DNA from: CAWEYO01 sp963813315
Lineage (GTDB): Bacteria; Pseudomonadota; Alphaproteobacteria; Rhizobiales; Rhizobiaceae
Direction: 5' to 3'
DNA: 64,000 nucleotides
Assembly (NCBI GenBank): GCA_963813315.1
Contig: CAWEYO010000018.1
Span: 1-64,000, forward strand
Positions 43,749 through 53,415 of this stretch are shown here, piece after piece. The notes beneath the pieces were generated by a model, which was not told where the DNA came from, did not search any database, and saw nothing but the letters and a program-made list of their open reading frames with translations. A program made the translations under genes and the position numbers. Within the stretch, counting starts at the first letter, position 1. Every line of letters starts with the position of its first letter.

Positions 43749-45554
43749 ATGGCAGACGCTGTCCAGAGCGACGAAAGTGAACGCCGACGCTCGCTCCGCC
43801 CGCTGAGAAACCTGTTTCCCTATGTGCTGCGCTACCGCGGGATGGTGGCGGCGGCGGTATTCTTCCTGCTGCTTGCCGCGGCCACGACGCTGACGCTGCC
43901 GCTGGCCGTGCGCCGCATGATCGACCACGGCTTTTCGACCTCGGATTCCACTTTCATCGCCAACTATTTCTCGATGCTGGTTATCATCGCCGCGCTTCTC
44001 GCGCTGGCGTCCGCCGGCCGCTACTATTTCGTCATAACGCTCGGCGAGCGCGTTGTATCCGATTTGCGCCGTGAAGTGTTTGAGCATGTGACGCAGCTTT
44101 CCCCCGCCTTCTTCGACAGGTCGCAATCCGGCGAGATCGTCTCACGCCTGACCGCGGATGCGACGCAGATCAAGTCCGCCGTGGGGGCAACGGCATCCGT
44201 AGCCCTGCGCAATGTCATTCTGGGTCTGGGCGCGCTTGCCATGATGGTGGTCACCAGTCCAAAGCTTTCCGGGATCGTGATTGCCGCCATTCCATTGATC
44301 GTGCTGCCGCTGGTGGCGTTCGGCCGTTCCGTCCGCCGCAAGTCGCGGATGGCCCAGGACACGCTAGCCGACGCCGCCGCCTACGCGAGCGAGCAGATCG
44401 GATCGGTTCGCACGCTGCAGGCCTTCACGAATGAGTGGCTGGCGACCGAGCACTTTTCGGGTGCCGTCGAGACGGCGTTCACGGCTGCGCGTTCCTCGAT
44501 TTTCGCCCGCTCGTTCCTGACCTTCTTCGCCATCTTCACGATCTTCGCTTCCGTCGTCGCCGTGCTCTGGTTCGGCTCGCGCGACGTGCTTGTCGGAACG
44601 ATTTCGGCCGGCACGCTCGGCCAGTTCCTTCTCTATTCGGTGTTTGCCGCCGGCGCGCTCGGCGCACTCTCGGAAGTCTGGGGCGAGCTCAGCCAGGCCG
44701 CCGGGGCGGCCGAGAGGCTGACCGAGCTATTGGCCGAGAAGCCGGTGATTGCGGCGCCGGCCGATCCCAAGCCCCTGCCGTCGACCGCAAATGGCGCAGT
44801 CGAGTTCCGTGGAGTTTCCTTTGCCTATCCAGCACGGCCCGACCGGTCGGCGCTGCATGGCCTGACCTTGTCCGTGAGCCCCGGAGAGAAACTTGCCATC
44901 GTCGGCGCGTCCGGCGCAGGCAAGAGCACCGTCTTTTCCCTGATCCTGCGCTTCTACGATCCGGACAGGGGCACAGTGCTGATCGACGGAATTGATCTAC
45001 GTGACGCCGACCCGCGGGAATTGCGCGGACGCGTCGCCATCGTGCCGCAGGACGTCACGATCTTTGCAGCCAGCGCGCGCGACAACATTGCCTTTGGCCG
45101 GCCGGGCGCCGGCGATGCCGAAATAGAGGATGCGGCGAGGGCTGCGCTGGCTGATGAATTTATCGCGAAGCTCGACCGAGGCTATGACACGCCGCTGGGT
45201 GAGCGCGGCGTCACGCTTTCAGGCGGGCAGCGCCAGCGCATCGCGATCGCGCGGGCGATACTGCGGGATGCGCCGATCCTGCTGCTCGACGAGGCGACGT
45301 CTGCGCTCGATGCCGAGAGCGAGACGCTGGTTCAGACGGCGCTGGAGCACCTGATGGAGGGCCGTACGACCATCGTCATCGCCCACCGCTTGGCAACCGT
45401 GCTCAAAGCCGACCGCATCCTCGTGATGGATGATGGCCGCATCGTCGAGGAAGGCACGCACAAAAGCCTGGTGCGCAAGGGCGGTGTCTACGCCCGTCTC
45501 GCCAAGCTGCAGTTCGAGACCGGAGCCAGCGCCTTTGTGGGTGCGGCCGAGTAG
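43749..45554 (+). CDS. MsbA-like ABC exporter (fused permease and ATPase)
   Basis: The 601-residue half-transporter has six helices (MVAAAVFFLLLAAATTLTLP, ANYFSMLVIIAALLALASAG and others) followed by an ATPase: Walker A VGASGAGKSTVFSLILRF, Q-loop VAIVPQDVTIFAASARDNIA, signature GVTLSGGQRQRIAIARAILR, Walker B ILLLDEATSALDAES and IVIAHRLATV. The acidic Asp in DEAT replaces none of the catalytic residues. It probably exports lipids or drugs as a homodimer. ATG 43749 is preferred over 43722 for its family-like start MADAVQSDESERRRSLRPLR. Confidence 0.9.
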   Translation: MADAVQSDESERRRSLRPLRNLFPYVLRYRGMVAAAVFFLLLAAATTLTLPLAVRRMIDHGFSTSDSTFIANYFSMLVIIAALLALASAGRYYFVITLGERVVSDLRREVFEHVTQLSPAFFDRSQSGEIVSRLTADATQIKSAVGATASVALRNVILGLGALAMMVVTSPKLSGIVIAAIPLIVLPLVAFGRSVRRKSRMAQDTLADAAAYASEQIGSVRTLQAFTNEWLATEHFSGAVETAFTAARSSIFARSFLTFFAIFTIFASVVAVLWFGSRDVLVGTISAGTLGQFLLYSVFAAGALGALSEVWGELSQAAGAAERLTELLAEKPVIAAPADPKPLPSTANGAVEFRGVSFAYPARPDRSALHGLTLSVSPGEKLAIVGASGAGKSTVFSLILRFYDPDRGTVLIDGIDLRDADPRELRGRVAIVPQDVTIFAASARDNIAFGRPGAGDAEIEDAARAALADEFIAKLDRGYDTPLGERGVTLSGGQRQRIAIARAILRDAPILLLDEATSALDAESETLVQTALEHLMEGRTTIVIAHRLATVLKADRILVMDDGRIVEEGTHKSLVRKGGVYARLAKLQFETGASAFVGAAE

Positions 45555-45925
45555 GGTGTATCGCTAGTCTAGAAAGCGTGGACGGTGATGTGCGCGGCTC
45601 TGGTTGCCAGAGCCGCACCCATCGCGTTCACCCGCTTCACCCTCCACTCCGTTTTGCCGGTAACGGGGCCTTTGCCGTCTTTTGCTGCGTAAGCAATTCC
45701 TCACGGATGCGCTCCGCTCCGCCCAATTCTTCTCGAGAGCGAAGGAAGCAATTCACCACGCACCCCCCACTGTCCTACCGGACACTCCCCCGCAAGGGCC
45801 CGCAAGGGGGAGATCAGCCGACGCGTGGAATTCGCCGATCGCCATCGTTGCAAGGGTATTGGAGACGAAGCGCGGCAGAATGCCCAAACGTACGGGAGGT
45901 GGGGGCAAGCAAGAGCGCTTCTGTG
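45555..45925. repeat. Intergenic region with copy of the 33.8-kb repeat
   Basis: The part 45650-45862 shares GCCTTTGCCGTCTTTTGCTG, GTAAGCAATTCCTC, CCCCCCACTGTCCTACCGGA and CAAGGGGGAGATCAGCCG with 33805-33966. No gene is recognised. The rhamnulokinase gene ends at 45926. Confidence 0.6.
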
Positions 45926-47308
45926 TTACGACTGCTGCAACGCGGCTTTCCACGCCCGGGCATGTTCCTCCCAGCGATCGCCGGGACTTTTCACCTTCCT
46001 GCCTTGTTGCGGCAATGGAACTCCCGCCTGTGCTGCCAGCAAGGCTGCGCCGGTGCTCGTTCCGGTCGCTCCGTAAGCAACGGCGATGACGGACCGACCG
46101 GTGGCGGCGGCAAGCATGCCTGTGTAGAGTTCATTCCTGGCGAATGGCCCTTCGACGATCGAGGCTCCATCGGCTCCGACGCTGTCGAGGCAGTGAGCGG
46201 TCATCGAGGCGAGGTAAAACGATGCGGCAACGCGGCGTTGGCCGGGCGTCATCCCCTCCGCGGAAATCCATTTCGCTTGCCTGTGCGGAAATGGTCCCGA
46301 ACCCGGCGTTACGGAAGGCAATAAATGGGTTCCCCGTTCAAGAATGACCGCCACATCGGCATTGGTCGGATCGTCATGGAGGCCCTCCGTCAAGATTGCA
46401 TATTCGCGGCCGCCCATGAAGCGCGCGGAGGGAACGGCGTCTCCCAGCGCATTGATATTGACCAGGGTATCGCGGTCCGGATCGAGCTGCGTGGTCTTGC
46501 CGCCCACCGCCATCGCAATCGCCCATGTACCGGTCGAGACCACCGCGAAAGGCGGGCGCCGGGCCAGGATGTGGGGAAAAAGCGAAGCGTTGGAATCATG
46601 GATGCCGCAAAAGACCGGTGTGTCGGGACCAAGTCCGGTTCGCCGCGCAAGCGCAGGCACGATCGGGCCAAGGCAGTCATTCGCGCGCCGCACCGGCGCC
46701 ATCAGTTCCCGCCAGCCAAGCCTGTCGACCAGCGTCGAAAAACCTCGCGCGGCTGGGTTCCAGAGGTCGGTGTGGCAGCCGAGAGAAGTGGCTTCCGTGG
46801 CTGGAACCCCGGTGAGCCTGAACGCCCAGTATTGCGGATACGTAACGATTTGGCGTACCGCGGCGAATTCTTCGGGGAACGCCCTGGCCTGCCAGTAGAT
46901 TTGCGCACCGAGATTGAGACCCAAAGGCAGCCGGGGCGTGCCGCTTTCAGAAAAGCGCGGCCGCACGGCATCATATTCGGCCGTCAGGCTTTCCGGCCCG
47001 TCATGCTCGTAGTCAAGAACCGGCAGTGCGAGTTCACCGTCCGCGCTGAGGAGTGCCGCAGTCGCGCCGTGGGTGGTGACCGATAGGGCGTTGATCGGCT
47101 GCCCGCGATCGAGCGTGGCAATGCTCTCCAGAATGAAGTCCCACAAACGCTCGACGTCAAAATGGGGGTAGGCGCCTTCGGTCAGGATCGTGTTCGACGT
47201 CGTGCTGACGGCAATCTCCGTCAGCTCCTTGAGATCGACCAATGCCACCTTCGCGTTGGTCTTGCCAACGTCGATGACAGCGACGTGGCGAATGCCGGTC
47301 ATCGTCAC
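45926..47308 (-). CDS. rhaK: Rhamnulokinase-type FGGY carbohydrate kinase
   Basis: The 460-residue FGGY kinase begins HVAVIDVGKTNAKVALVDLK with the phosphate-1 loop (DVGKTN). VFCGIHDSNASLFPHIL holds the catalytic Asp, and VVSTGTWAIAM is the phosphate-2 region. In Rhizobium leguminosarum RhaK is needed both to phosphorylate the sugar and for transport by RhaSTPQ. It is last in the rhaRSTPQUK order here and overlaps rhaU by 4 bp. Confidence 0.9.
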   Translation of the reverse strand: MTMTGIRHVAVIDVGKTNAKVALVDLKELTEIAVSTTSNTILTEGAYPHFDVERLWDFILESIATLDRGQPINALSVTTHGATAALLSADGELALPVLDYEHDGPESLTAEYDAVRPRFSESGTPRLPLGLNLGAQIYWQARAFPEEFAAVRQIVTYPQYWAFRLTGVPATEATSLGCHTDLWNPAARGFSTLVDRLGWRELMAPVRRANDCLGPIVPALARRTGLGPDTPVFCGIHDSNASLFPHILARRPPFAVVSTGTWAIAMAVGGKTTQLDPDRDTLVNINALGDAVPSARFMGGREYAILTEGLHDDPTNADVAVILERGTHLLPSVTPGSGPFPHRQAKWISAEGMTPGQRRVAASFYLASMTAHCLDSVGADGASIVEGPFARNELYTGMLAAATGRSVIAVAYGATGTSTGAALLAAQAGVPLPQQGRKVKSPGDRWEEHARAWKAALQQS

Positions 47309-47622
47309 TCCATGTGAAAGACGGTTTCCAGAGCCACCGCAACCGGCTCATTGCCCGGTTGCGTTTCCATGATATCGGCCATGTGCGCCCACCAGCGCTT
47401 CATCACGGGATGGTCCGGCAGCTCATCCATCCGATGGCCGTCTTGCCGCCAAAGCACACCGAACAGTGTGTTCGTCTCCGCGTCGAAATGGATCGAATAG
47501 TCCGACACTCCAGCTGCCCTGAGGAGTGCGAGAAGCTCCGGCCAGATTTCGCGGTGACGCTTCAGGTACTCGGCCTTCATCCCCGGATTGAGCTTCATCC
47601 TGAACGCATATTTCTCAGCCAT
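47305..47622 (-). CDS. rhaU: L-rhamnose mutarotase
   Basis: The 105-residue enzyme MAEKYAFRMKLNPGMKAEYL, KRHREIWPELLALLRAAGVS and DYSIHFDAETNTLFGVLWRQ interconverts rhamnose anomers. The conserved His of KRHREIW and the Tyr of SDYSI are present. ATG 47622 is chosen; it shares a base with the rhaQ stop. An upstream ATG at 47655 lies inside rhaQ. Confidence 0.93.
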   Translation of the reverse strand: MAEKYAFRMKLNPGMKAEYLKRHREIWPELLALLRAAGVSDYSIHFDAETNTLFGVLWRQDGHRMDELPDHPVMKRWWAHMADIMETQPGNEPVAVALETVFHME

Positions 47623-48626
47623 CACGCCAGACGCTCCCGGCTCACCCGCCGCCACAGGATCGGCATTGCAATGACGGCGATCAGGAGCAGCCCGACGAAA
47701 ATCGACATGACAATACCGGGCACGTTCAGGAGACCGAAGCCGAACGTGACCATGCCCATGATAAATGCCGCGATTACGACGCCGGGAATCGTGCCCGAAC
47801 CTCCCAGGATGTTGACGCCGCCAAGCACCACCATGGTCACGACTTCGAGTTCCCAGCCGAGTGCGATGGAGGGGCGCGTCGAGCCGAGGCGCGATGTGAG
47901 GCAGACGGAAGCAATGCCCGACATCAGGCCGGTCAGCAGGAAGAGGATGAACTTCACGCGGCCGACACGGATTCCGGAGAACAGTGCCGCCGTCTGGTTG
48001 TTGCCGATGGCATAAACGCTGCGCCCGAAACTCGTCGCATGGAGAAGTATGCCAAAGCCAATGGCGAGTGCCAGGAAAAAGACAAGCTCAAAGGAGAAAA
48101 CCCACCAGACATAGCCCTGACCGAAGAAGGCAAAATCGGCGGGATAGCCGGTATAGGCCTTGTCGCCGAGCACGATGAAGGAAATACCGCGAAACAGGCT
48201 CATCGTGCCGATAGTGACCACAATCGACGGCAGGCCAAGCTGAGTGACCAGCAGACCGTTAAAGGCGCCGCACAGAAGTCCGACACCGACTCCGATTGCC
48301 GCTATTTCGGCCGTGCCGGCGCCGAACTGATGCGCATAGCCCATGGCGGTGGAGGCAAGCGCGATGATCGCCGCCACGGACAGATCGATCTCGCCAGCAA
48401 TGATGAGCATCGCCATCGGCAGCGCGATCATCGCTTTTTCGGTGAAGTTGAACGTCGCGTCGGAAAGATTCCACGGATTGAGAAAATAAGGCGAGGCGAG
48501 CGCGTTGGCGACGAATACCGCGAGCGCGACGCCGATCAGCAGGGTCTCCCAGCTTTTCCCGATGGCGGCGGCGCGGCTCTCAAGCCGGTCAGGAACGATA
48601 TGTTGGCGGTGCCGGGTCTCGTTCAT
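47622..48626 (-). CDS. rhaQ: Rhamnose ABC transporter permease RhaQ
   Basis: The 334-residue ribose-type (CUT2) permease has about ten helices. MALPMAMLIIAGEIDLSVAA-like ALPMAMLIIAGEIDLSVAAI is the family signature, and VTIGTMSLFRGISFIVLGDK and LGGVNILGGSGTIPGVVIAA follow. It pairs with RhaP, with which it overlaps by 4 bp. Confidence 0.92.
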   Translation of the reverse strand: MNETRHRQHIVPDRLESRAAAIGKSWETLLIGVALAVFVANALASPYFLNPWNLSDATFNFTEKAMIALPMAMLIIAGEIDLSVAAIIALASTAMGYAHQFGAGTAEIAAIGVGVGLLCGAFNGLLVTQLGLPSIVVTIGTMSLFRGISFIVLGDKAYTGYPADFAFFGQGYVWWVFSFELVFFLALAIGFGILLHATSFGRSVYAIGNNQTAALFSGIRVGRVKFILFLLTGLMSGIASVCLTSRLGSTRPSIALGWELEVVTMVVLGGVNILGGSGTIPGVVIAAFIMGMVTFGFGLLNVPGIVMSIFVGLLLIAVIAMPILWRRVSRERLA

Positions 48627-49603
48627 GCGGTCGCCTCCGCCTTCTTCAGAATGATGCGGCCCTTTCTCCGCTCGGCACGCGCGTTGACGACAACCGCGAT
48701 GATGATTGCGGTGCCGGAAATGGCAAGCTGCCAGAAGGGCGAGATATTCGCGACTGGAAGCGCGTTCTTGATGACGCCGAGAAACAGCGCGCCCAGCACG
48801 GCGCCGCCGACCGAGCCTATTCCGCCGGCGATCGAGACGCCTCCGATGACACAGGCCGCGATCACGTCCAGCTCGAAGCCCCCGGCAATGTCGACATAGG
48901 CAACCGCGTAGCGCGCGACCCAGAGATAGCCGGAGAGACCGGCGACGGCGCCCGCGAGCGTGAAAGCGAGGAAGCGGGTGCGGCCGACGTCGATGCCGGC
49001 GTAGACGGCCGCCACCGGATTGCCGCCAACCGCGAAGAGCGCGCGCCCAAATCCGGTGCGCCTCAAGATCAGGGCGGCGGCCAGCATCACGGCGATTGCG
49101 ATCCAGGACAGGACCGGCAAGCCGGCCAGCATTGTGCGGGGCAGAGCCTTGAACGCGTCACTCATTTCGTGGGCGTTGACCCATTTGCCGTCCGACAGGA
49201 CGAAGATGATGCCCCGATAGATGGTCAGCGTGCCGAGGGTAACGACAATAGGCGGGATGTCGAGCTTCCAGACGAGCATGCCGTTGAAGGCGCCAAGCAT
49301 CGTGCCGATGAGGACGGCAAGCGCAACGAGGGCAGGCACGGGAATGTCCGGCATCGCTGCGTTCAGCATGGCGACAGCCATGCCGCAGAGCGCGAGATTG
49401 GCGGCAATCGACAAGTCGATGCAGCGGGTGAGGATCACCATCATCTGGCCGAGCGCCAGAACGATCAGAATCGCGGTATCGTTGAAGACGTTGGCGAGAT
49501 TCCGCGGTGCGACAAAGCCCGGAAACCGCGCGGCAATGAGCGCGATCAAAACAAGAATGGCGGCGGCGAGCAGGGCTTCGCGGGATTTGAGGAGTTTAGC
49601 CAT
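48623..49603 (-). CDS. rhaP: Rhamnose ABC transporter permease RhaP
   Basis: The ~326-residue CUT2 permease starts MAKLLKSREALLAAAILVLI. LGQMMVILTRCIDLSIAANL, VTLGTLTIYRGIIFVLSDGK and IGGVSIAGGIGSVGGAVLGA are family blocks. ATG 49603 gives a normal first helix; ATG 49633 is possible. It overlaps rhaQ by 4 bp. Confidence 0.92.
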   Translation of the reverse strand: MAKLLKSREALLAAAILVLIALIAARFPGFVAPRNLANVFNDTAILIVLALGQMMVILTRCIDLSIAANLALCGMAVAMLNAAMPDIPVPALVALAVLIGTMLGAFNGMLVWKLDIPPIVVTLGTLTIYRGIIFVLSDGKWVNAHEMSDAFKALPRTMLAGLPVLSWIAIAVMLAAALILRRTGFGRALFAVGGNPVAAVYAGIDVGRTRFLAFTLAGAVAGLSGYLWVARYAVAYVDIAGGFELDVIAACVIGGVSIAGGIGSVGGAVLGALFLGVIKNALPVANISPFWQLAISGTAIIIAVVVNARAERRKGRIILKKAEATA

Positions 49604-49675
49604 GCGCGATCCCCGTCGTGTTCGAGGGCGCAACCGAGAGGACGGGCTTGCGCCCCTTCGCCTGGCGGAGAGCCA

Positions 49676-51229
49676 TCATTTCCCACTCGCCTCACTGATG
49701 CCGGCGGCCGCGCGAACCAGTCTTTCCGCATCAAGGCCGTCCCGATCGAACGTCGCGACCATGCGGCCCTCGCGCATGACGATCACGCGGTCGGACATAC
49801 CAACGATTTCCGGAATTTCGGAGGAAACCATGATGACGCTCAAGCCCTGACCGGCAAGCTCGCCCATAAATTCGTGGACAGCCGCCTTAGAGCCTATATC
49901 GATCCCCTTGGTCGGTTCGTCGAGGATGATAACCTTCGGCTTCGTCGCCAGCCATTTCGCGATCACCACCTTCTGCTGGTTGCCGCCGGACAGCGTGCCG
50001 ACGTCGCGGTCGAGCGCGGCAGCGCGCAGGTCGAGGCGCTGCGTGTAGTTGCGGGCAAGCCTGAACTCCTCAGCCAGCCGCAGAAAGCCTGCCCGTGAGG
50101 TTCTTGAGAGTGACGGCAAGGTGACGTTCTGGAAGATTGGCAAGCCGATGACGGTGCCCTGGCGACCGCGCTCCTCCGGCACATAGACGATCCCGCGAGC
50201 GATCGCATCTGCCGGGCTGCGGATGACCGCGACCTCGCCGCCGATCGAAACCGTACCTTTCGATGGTCGCGTGATGCCGAACAGCGCCTGCATGAATTCA
50301 CTTCGGCCCGCGCCGACCAGGCCGTAGAATCCGAGAATCTCGCCTCGCCGAAGCTCGAAATTGATGTCCTCGAACTCTGTAGGGTGGCAGTAGCCGGCGA
50401 CCTTCAGCACTGTCTCGCCGAGGGTTGCCGTCCGTTTCGGGAAGATGCGGTCGACCGAACGCCCGACCATCAGGCGCACCAGCTCGTTCTGGGTAACTTC
50501 CGCGATGCGGCCGGCGCCGACCATGGTTCCGTCGCGAAAGACGGTATAGCGGTCGGCGATGCGGAAGATTTCATCGAATTTGTGGCTTATGAAGAGGATT
50601 GCCTTGCCGTCCGCCCTGAGGCGCTCCACGAGTTCGTAAAGTTCTCCAATCTCCTTGTGCGAAAGGGCGGCGGTCGGCTCGTCCATGATGACCACGCGCG
50701 CATCGACCGACAATGCGCGGGCGATCGCGACGAGATGGCGGCTGGCAATGCCGAGATCGCGCAAACGGATTTCGGGGTCGATTCGCGCGCCGATGCGGTC
50801 GAGAAGGGCGGCGGCGCTTCTGTTCAGCGTCCCCCAGTCGATCAGGTTGAAGCGTCCGCGCGGGGTGTGGCCGATGAAGATGTTCTCCGCCACCGACAAT
50901 TCATCGAACAGCACTGTCTCCTGATGGATCGCAGTGATGCCGGCCTTGGAGGCCGCGTGCGCGGTCGGCAACGAAACCGGGCTGCCGTCGAGGCGGATAT
51001 CGCCCTCATCGGGCTGGTAGATGCCGGTGAGTATCTTGACCAGCGTCGACTTGCCCGCGCCGTTCTCGCCGACGAGGGCGGTGACTTCGCCGCCATGGAG
51101 TTCGAGCGACACGCGTGACAGCGCATGAACCCCTGGAAAGCTTTTCGACACGCCGGATAGCGCCAGCACGGGCGCATTCGGGCCTGCGGCAACTTCCTGC
51201 TGGGCTGGCTGGGCGGCGGAGTGGAGCAT
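49676..51229 (-). CDS. rhaT: Rhamnose ABC transporter ATPase RhaT
   Basis: The 517-residue protein has two ATPase domains like RbsA/XylG. The first has VGENGAGKSTLVKILTGIY, ARVVIMDEPTAALSHKE. The second has GLVGAGRSEFMQALFG as a degenerate Walker A, LSGGNQQKVVIAKWLATKPK and VIILDEPTKGIDIG. It energises RhaPQ. It lies between rhaS and rhaP in one transcript direction. Confidence 0.93.
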   Translation of the reverse strand: MLHSAAQPAQQEVAAGPNAPVLALSGVSKSFPGVHALSRVSLELHGGEVTALVGENGAGKSTLVKILTGIYQPDEGDIRLDGSPVSLPTAHAASKAGITAIHQETVLFDELSVAENIFIGHTPRGRFNLIDWGTLNRSAAALLDRIGARIDPEIRLRDLGIASRHLVAIARALSVDARVVIMDEPTAALSHKEIGELYELVERLRADGKAILFISHKFDEIFRIADRYTVFRDGTMVGAGRIAEVTQNELVRLMVGRSVDRIFPKRTATLGETVLKVAGYCHPTEFEDINFELRRGEILGFYGLVGAGRSEFMQALFGITRPSKGTVSIGGEVAVIRSPADAIARGIVYVPEERGRQGTVIGLPIFQNVTLPSLSRTSRAGFLRLAEEFRLARNYTQRLDLRAAALDRDVGTLSGGNQQKVVIAKWLATKPKVIILDEPTKGIDIGSKAAVHEFMGELAGQGLSVIMVSSEIPEIVGMSDRVIVMREGRMVATFDRDGLDAERLVRAAAGISEASGK

Positions 51230-51383
51230 GGGTTCGACTCTATCACAGCTGGTGGACGGTGAAGGGACAGGCAGGCGCCGGTCCCTATCAACGAGGCGAA
51301 ATGCCGGAGGCGTCCGCGCCGCTCCTCATCCCCTCCGTCGCGCCGGATGGAGGGGATTATCCGCCTGAGTTCTAAGCCCGAGC

Positions 51384-52379
51384 TCAAAAGATCTTGGCGA
51401 ATTCCTCGACATTCTTGGCGTCATAGACGAACGGATCCGCCATGGCGCCCTCATTGTTGGCGTCGAGCTTGACGTTGCCCATACGGCCCATCGGGATCTC
51501 GCCGTCCGGCTTTGCCTCGGCCTTCTTGGTGGCGAGGTTGTAGGCGATCGTGGTCGCCGCGTAACCAAGGTCGATCGGGTTCCAGATCGCGAAGGACTTC
51601 GAAGAACCTGCTTTCACATGGCCGGCCATTTCAGACGGCAAGCCAAGGCCGGTGACGTTGATCTGGCCAACCTTCCCGGCATCTTCGACCGCCTGCGCGG
51701 CCGCGACGATGCCTACCGAAGTCGGCGCGATGATTGCCTTCAGGTCAGGGTAGGACTGCATGAGGCCCTGCGTCTCACGATACGATTTGTCGGCAAGATC
51801 GTCGCCATAGACCGTGGTGACGATGTTGACGCCGGGATAATTCGGCAGGACCTTCTTCATCTCCTCGATCCAGGTATTCTGGTTCGTGGCGGTTGCCGAG
51901 GCGGACAGGATGGCGACGTCACCCTTGCCGTCAGGAAGGTTGTCGGCCGCCATCTTCACGCACATGTTTCCGATCAGCGCGCTGGAGGACGGGTTCAGGT
52001 GCATCTGGCGTCCTTCAGGCGCGACGCCGGAATCCCACGAAATCACGGTGATGCCGCGATCCATGGCCTTTTTTAGCGCGGGAACCAGCGCGTCCTTATC
52101 GTTGGCCGAAACGGCGATCGCGTTGACGTTCTGTGCGATGAGCGAATTGATGACCTCGATCTGGCCCTCTGCCGTTGTGTCGGTCGGTCCCGTGTAAATC
52201 ACCTCGACGTCGCCAAGCTCCTTGGCAGCCTCCTGAGCACCCTTGTTGGCTGCCTCGAAGAAGCCGATGCCGAGCGCCTTCACGACGAGAGCGATCTTGA
52301 CATTGTCGGCCTGCGCGGCATTCACGAACATTGCAGCGGTGATCGCCGCGGTCGCAAGCAGTTTCCTTACAATCGACAT
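51384..52379 (-). CDS. rhaS: Rhamnose ABC transporter substrate-binding protein
   Basis: The 331-residue periplasmic sugar-binding protein has the signal peptide MSIVRKLLATAAITAAMFVN ending AAQA. KIALVVKALGIGFFEAANKG, EGQIEVINSLIAQNVNAIAV and VISWDSGVAPEGRQMHLNPS belong to the RhaS/LsrB-like type I fold. It is the first transporter gene after rhaR, as in R. leguminosarum. Confidence 0.93.
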   Translation of the reverse strand: MSIVRKLLATAAITAAMFVNAAQADNVKIALVVKALGIGFFEAANKGAQEAAKELGDVEVIYTGPTDTTAEGQIEVINSLIAQNVNAIAVSANDKDALVPALKKAMDRGITVISWDSGVAPEGRQMHLNPSSSALIGNMCVKMAADNLPDGKGDVAILSASATATNQNTWIEEMKKVLPNYPGVNIVTTVYGDDLADKSYRETQGLMQSYPDLKAIIAPTSVGIVAAAQAVEDAGKVGQINVTGLGLPSEMAGHVKAGSSKSFAIWNPIDLGYAATTIAYNLATKKAEAKPDGEIPMGRMGNVKLDANNEGAMADPFVYDAKNVEEFAKIF

Positions 52380-52424
52380 TGACCTTTCCTCCCTTGAATG
52401 TTGCAGTGACCATCGCCGCGTATT

Positions 52425-53235
52425 TCAGGCCCGCAGCGAAGATTCCTCCGGTTTCGATCCACTGTCGCGGGCGACGACCAGCGCGACCCCCGCAGCCTCC
52501 AGCATCTTCGCTTCCCGGTCCTCGATGCCCTCGTCCGTAATGACTGTCGAAATGCGCGAAAGCCCGCACAGAATAAGGCTCGAGCGCTTCCGAAACTTCG
52601 AGGAGTTCGATCAGCACCACCAATTCGTCCGCCTGGTCGATCAGTTTCTGCTCGGCCTGGATCAGCAATGGGTCACCCTCCATCAGCCCGAGAGGACCAA
52701 GTCCCTGCGCTCCCATGAACATCCGGCGGGCGTAAAAATTGCGCGTCACGTCGTTGTCGAAAGGCGACAGGATGATGTTCTGCTCGCGATAGATCGTGCC
52801 GCCGGAGAGCATGACGGTGTTCTTGGAATGCTTGAGCAGATGCTCGGCGATCGGGAATGAATTGGTGAAGATCGGCATCCTGCGGTTTATCAGGAAGTGC
52901 ACCATCTGGAAGGTCGTGGTGCCGCCGTTGATGATGATCGGCTCGCCGTCCTGGCAGAGTTCCACCGCCTCGCGGGCGATCGCCCGTTTTTTTGAGGTAT
53001 TGATCGTCTCGTTGACGCTGAACGGACGGCCAGCCAGGCCGACGAATTGCGGCGGCGTGATTGCTTCCGCGCCACCGCGCACGCGGCGCAGCCTTTTTTG
53101 CACGTGGAGTGCCGCGATATCGCGCCGGATCGTCGCCTCGGAGGAAGAGGTCAGATCGACCAGCTCCTGCACCGTCACCACAGGTCTTTCCTGAACTGCG
53201 GACAGAATGATCCGATGGCGCTCTTTTTCGTGCAT
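52425..53235 (-). CDS. rhaR: DeoR-family regulator of rhamnose catabolism (one frameshift)
   Basis: The ~269-residue protein starts MHEKERHRIILSAVQERPVV. VQELVDLTSSSEATIRRDIA is the DeoR helix-turn-helix, and IINGGTTTFQMVHFL and AIPI-like MPIFTNSFPIAEHLL belong to the sugar-phosphate-sensing domain. An extra base near 52601 shifts the frame; the true continuation is DSSKFRKRSSLILCGLSRIS, ITDEGIEDREAKMLEAAGVA and the stop at 52425. The divergent promoter region carries nested inverted repeats likely bound by this protein. Confidence 0.88.
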
Positions 53236-53274
53236 GGTTCCTCCCTGCCCGATCATTAGCGCACCCTTATCTTT

Positions 53275-53353
53275 CAATGTCAATCAAGTTCAATCATTAT
53301 ATTTCGTTGTGCGGTGCAATATGATTGAAAATGACTGTTTCTGATTGACATTG
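53275..53353. promoter_or_regulatory. Nested inverted-repeat operator between rhaR and rhaD
   Basis: An outer perfect 12-bp pair CAATGTCAATCA (53275) and TGATTGACATTG (53342) encloses an inner perfect 9-bp pair TTCAATCAT (53289) and ATGATTGAA (53321). All four arms share TCAATCA-type half sites. The region lies between divergent rhaR and rhaD and is AT-rich, so it probably holds both promoters and the RhaR operators, allowing DNA looping or cooperative binding. Confidence 0.7.
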
Positions 53354-53415
53354 GAGGCGGGTTGGTGTGAGTTTGCACGGTCGCGCCTTGATGCCGCCAC
53401 CGGGAGGATCCAGCC

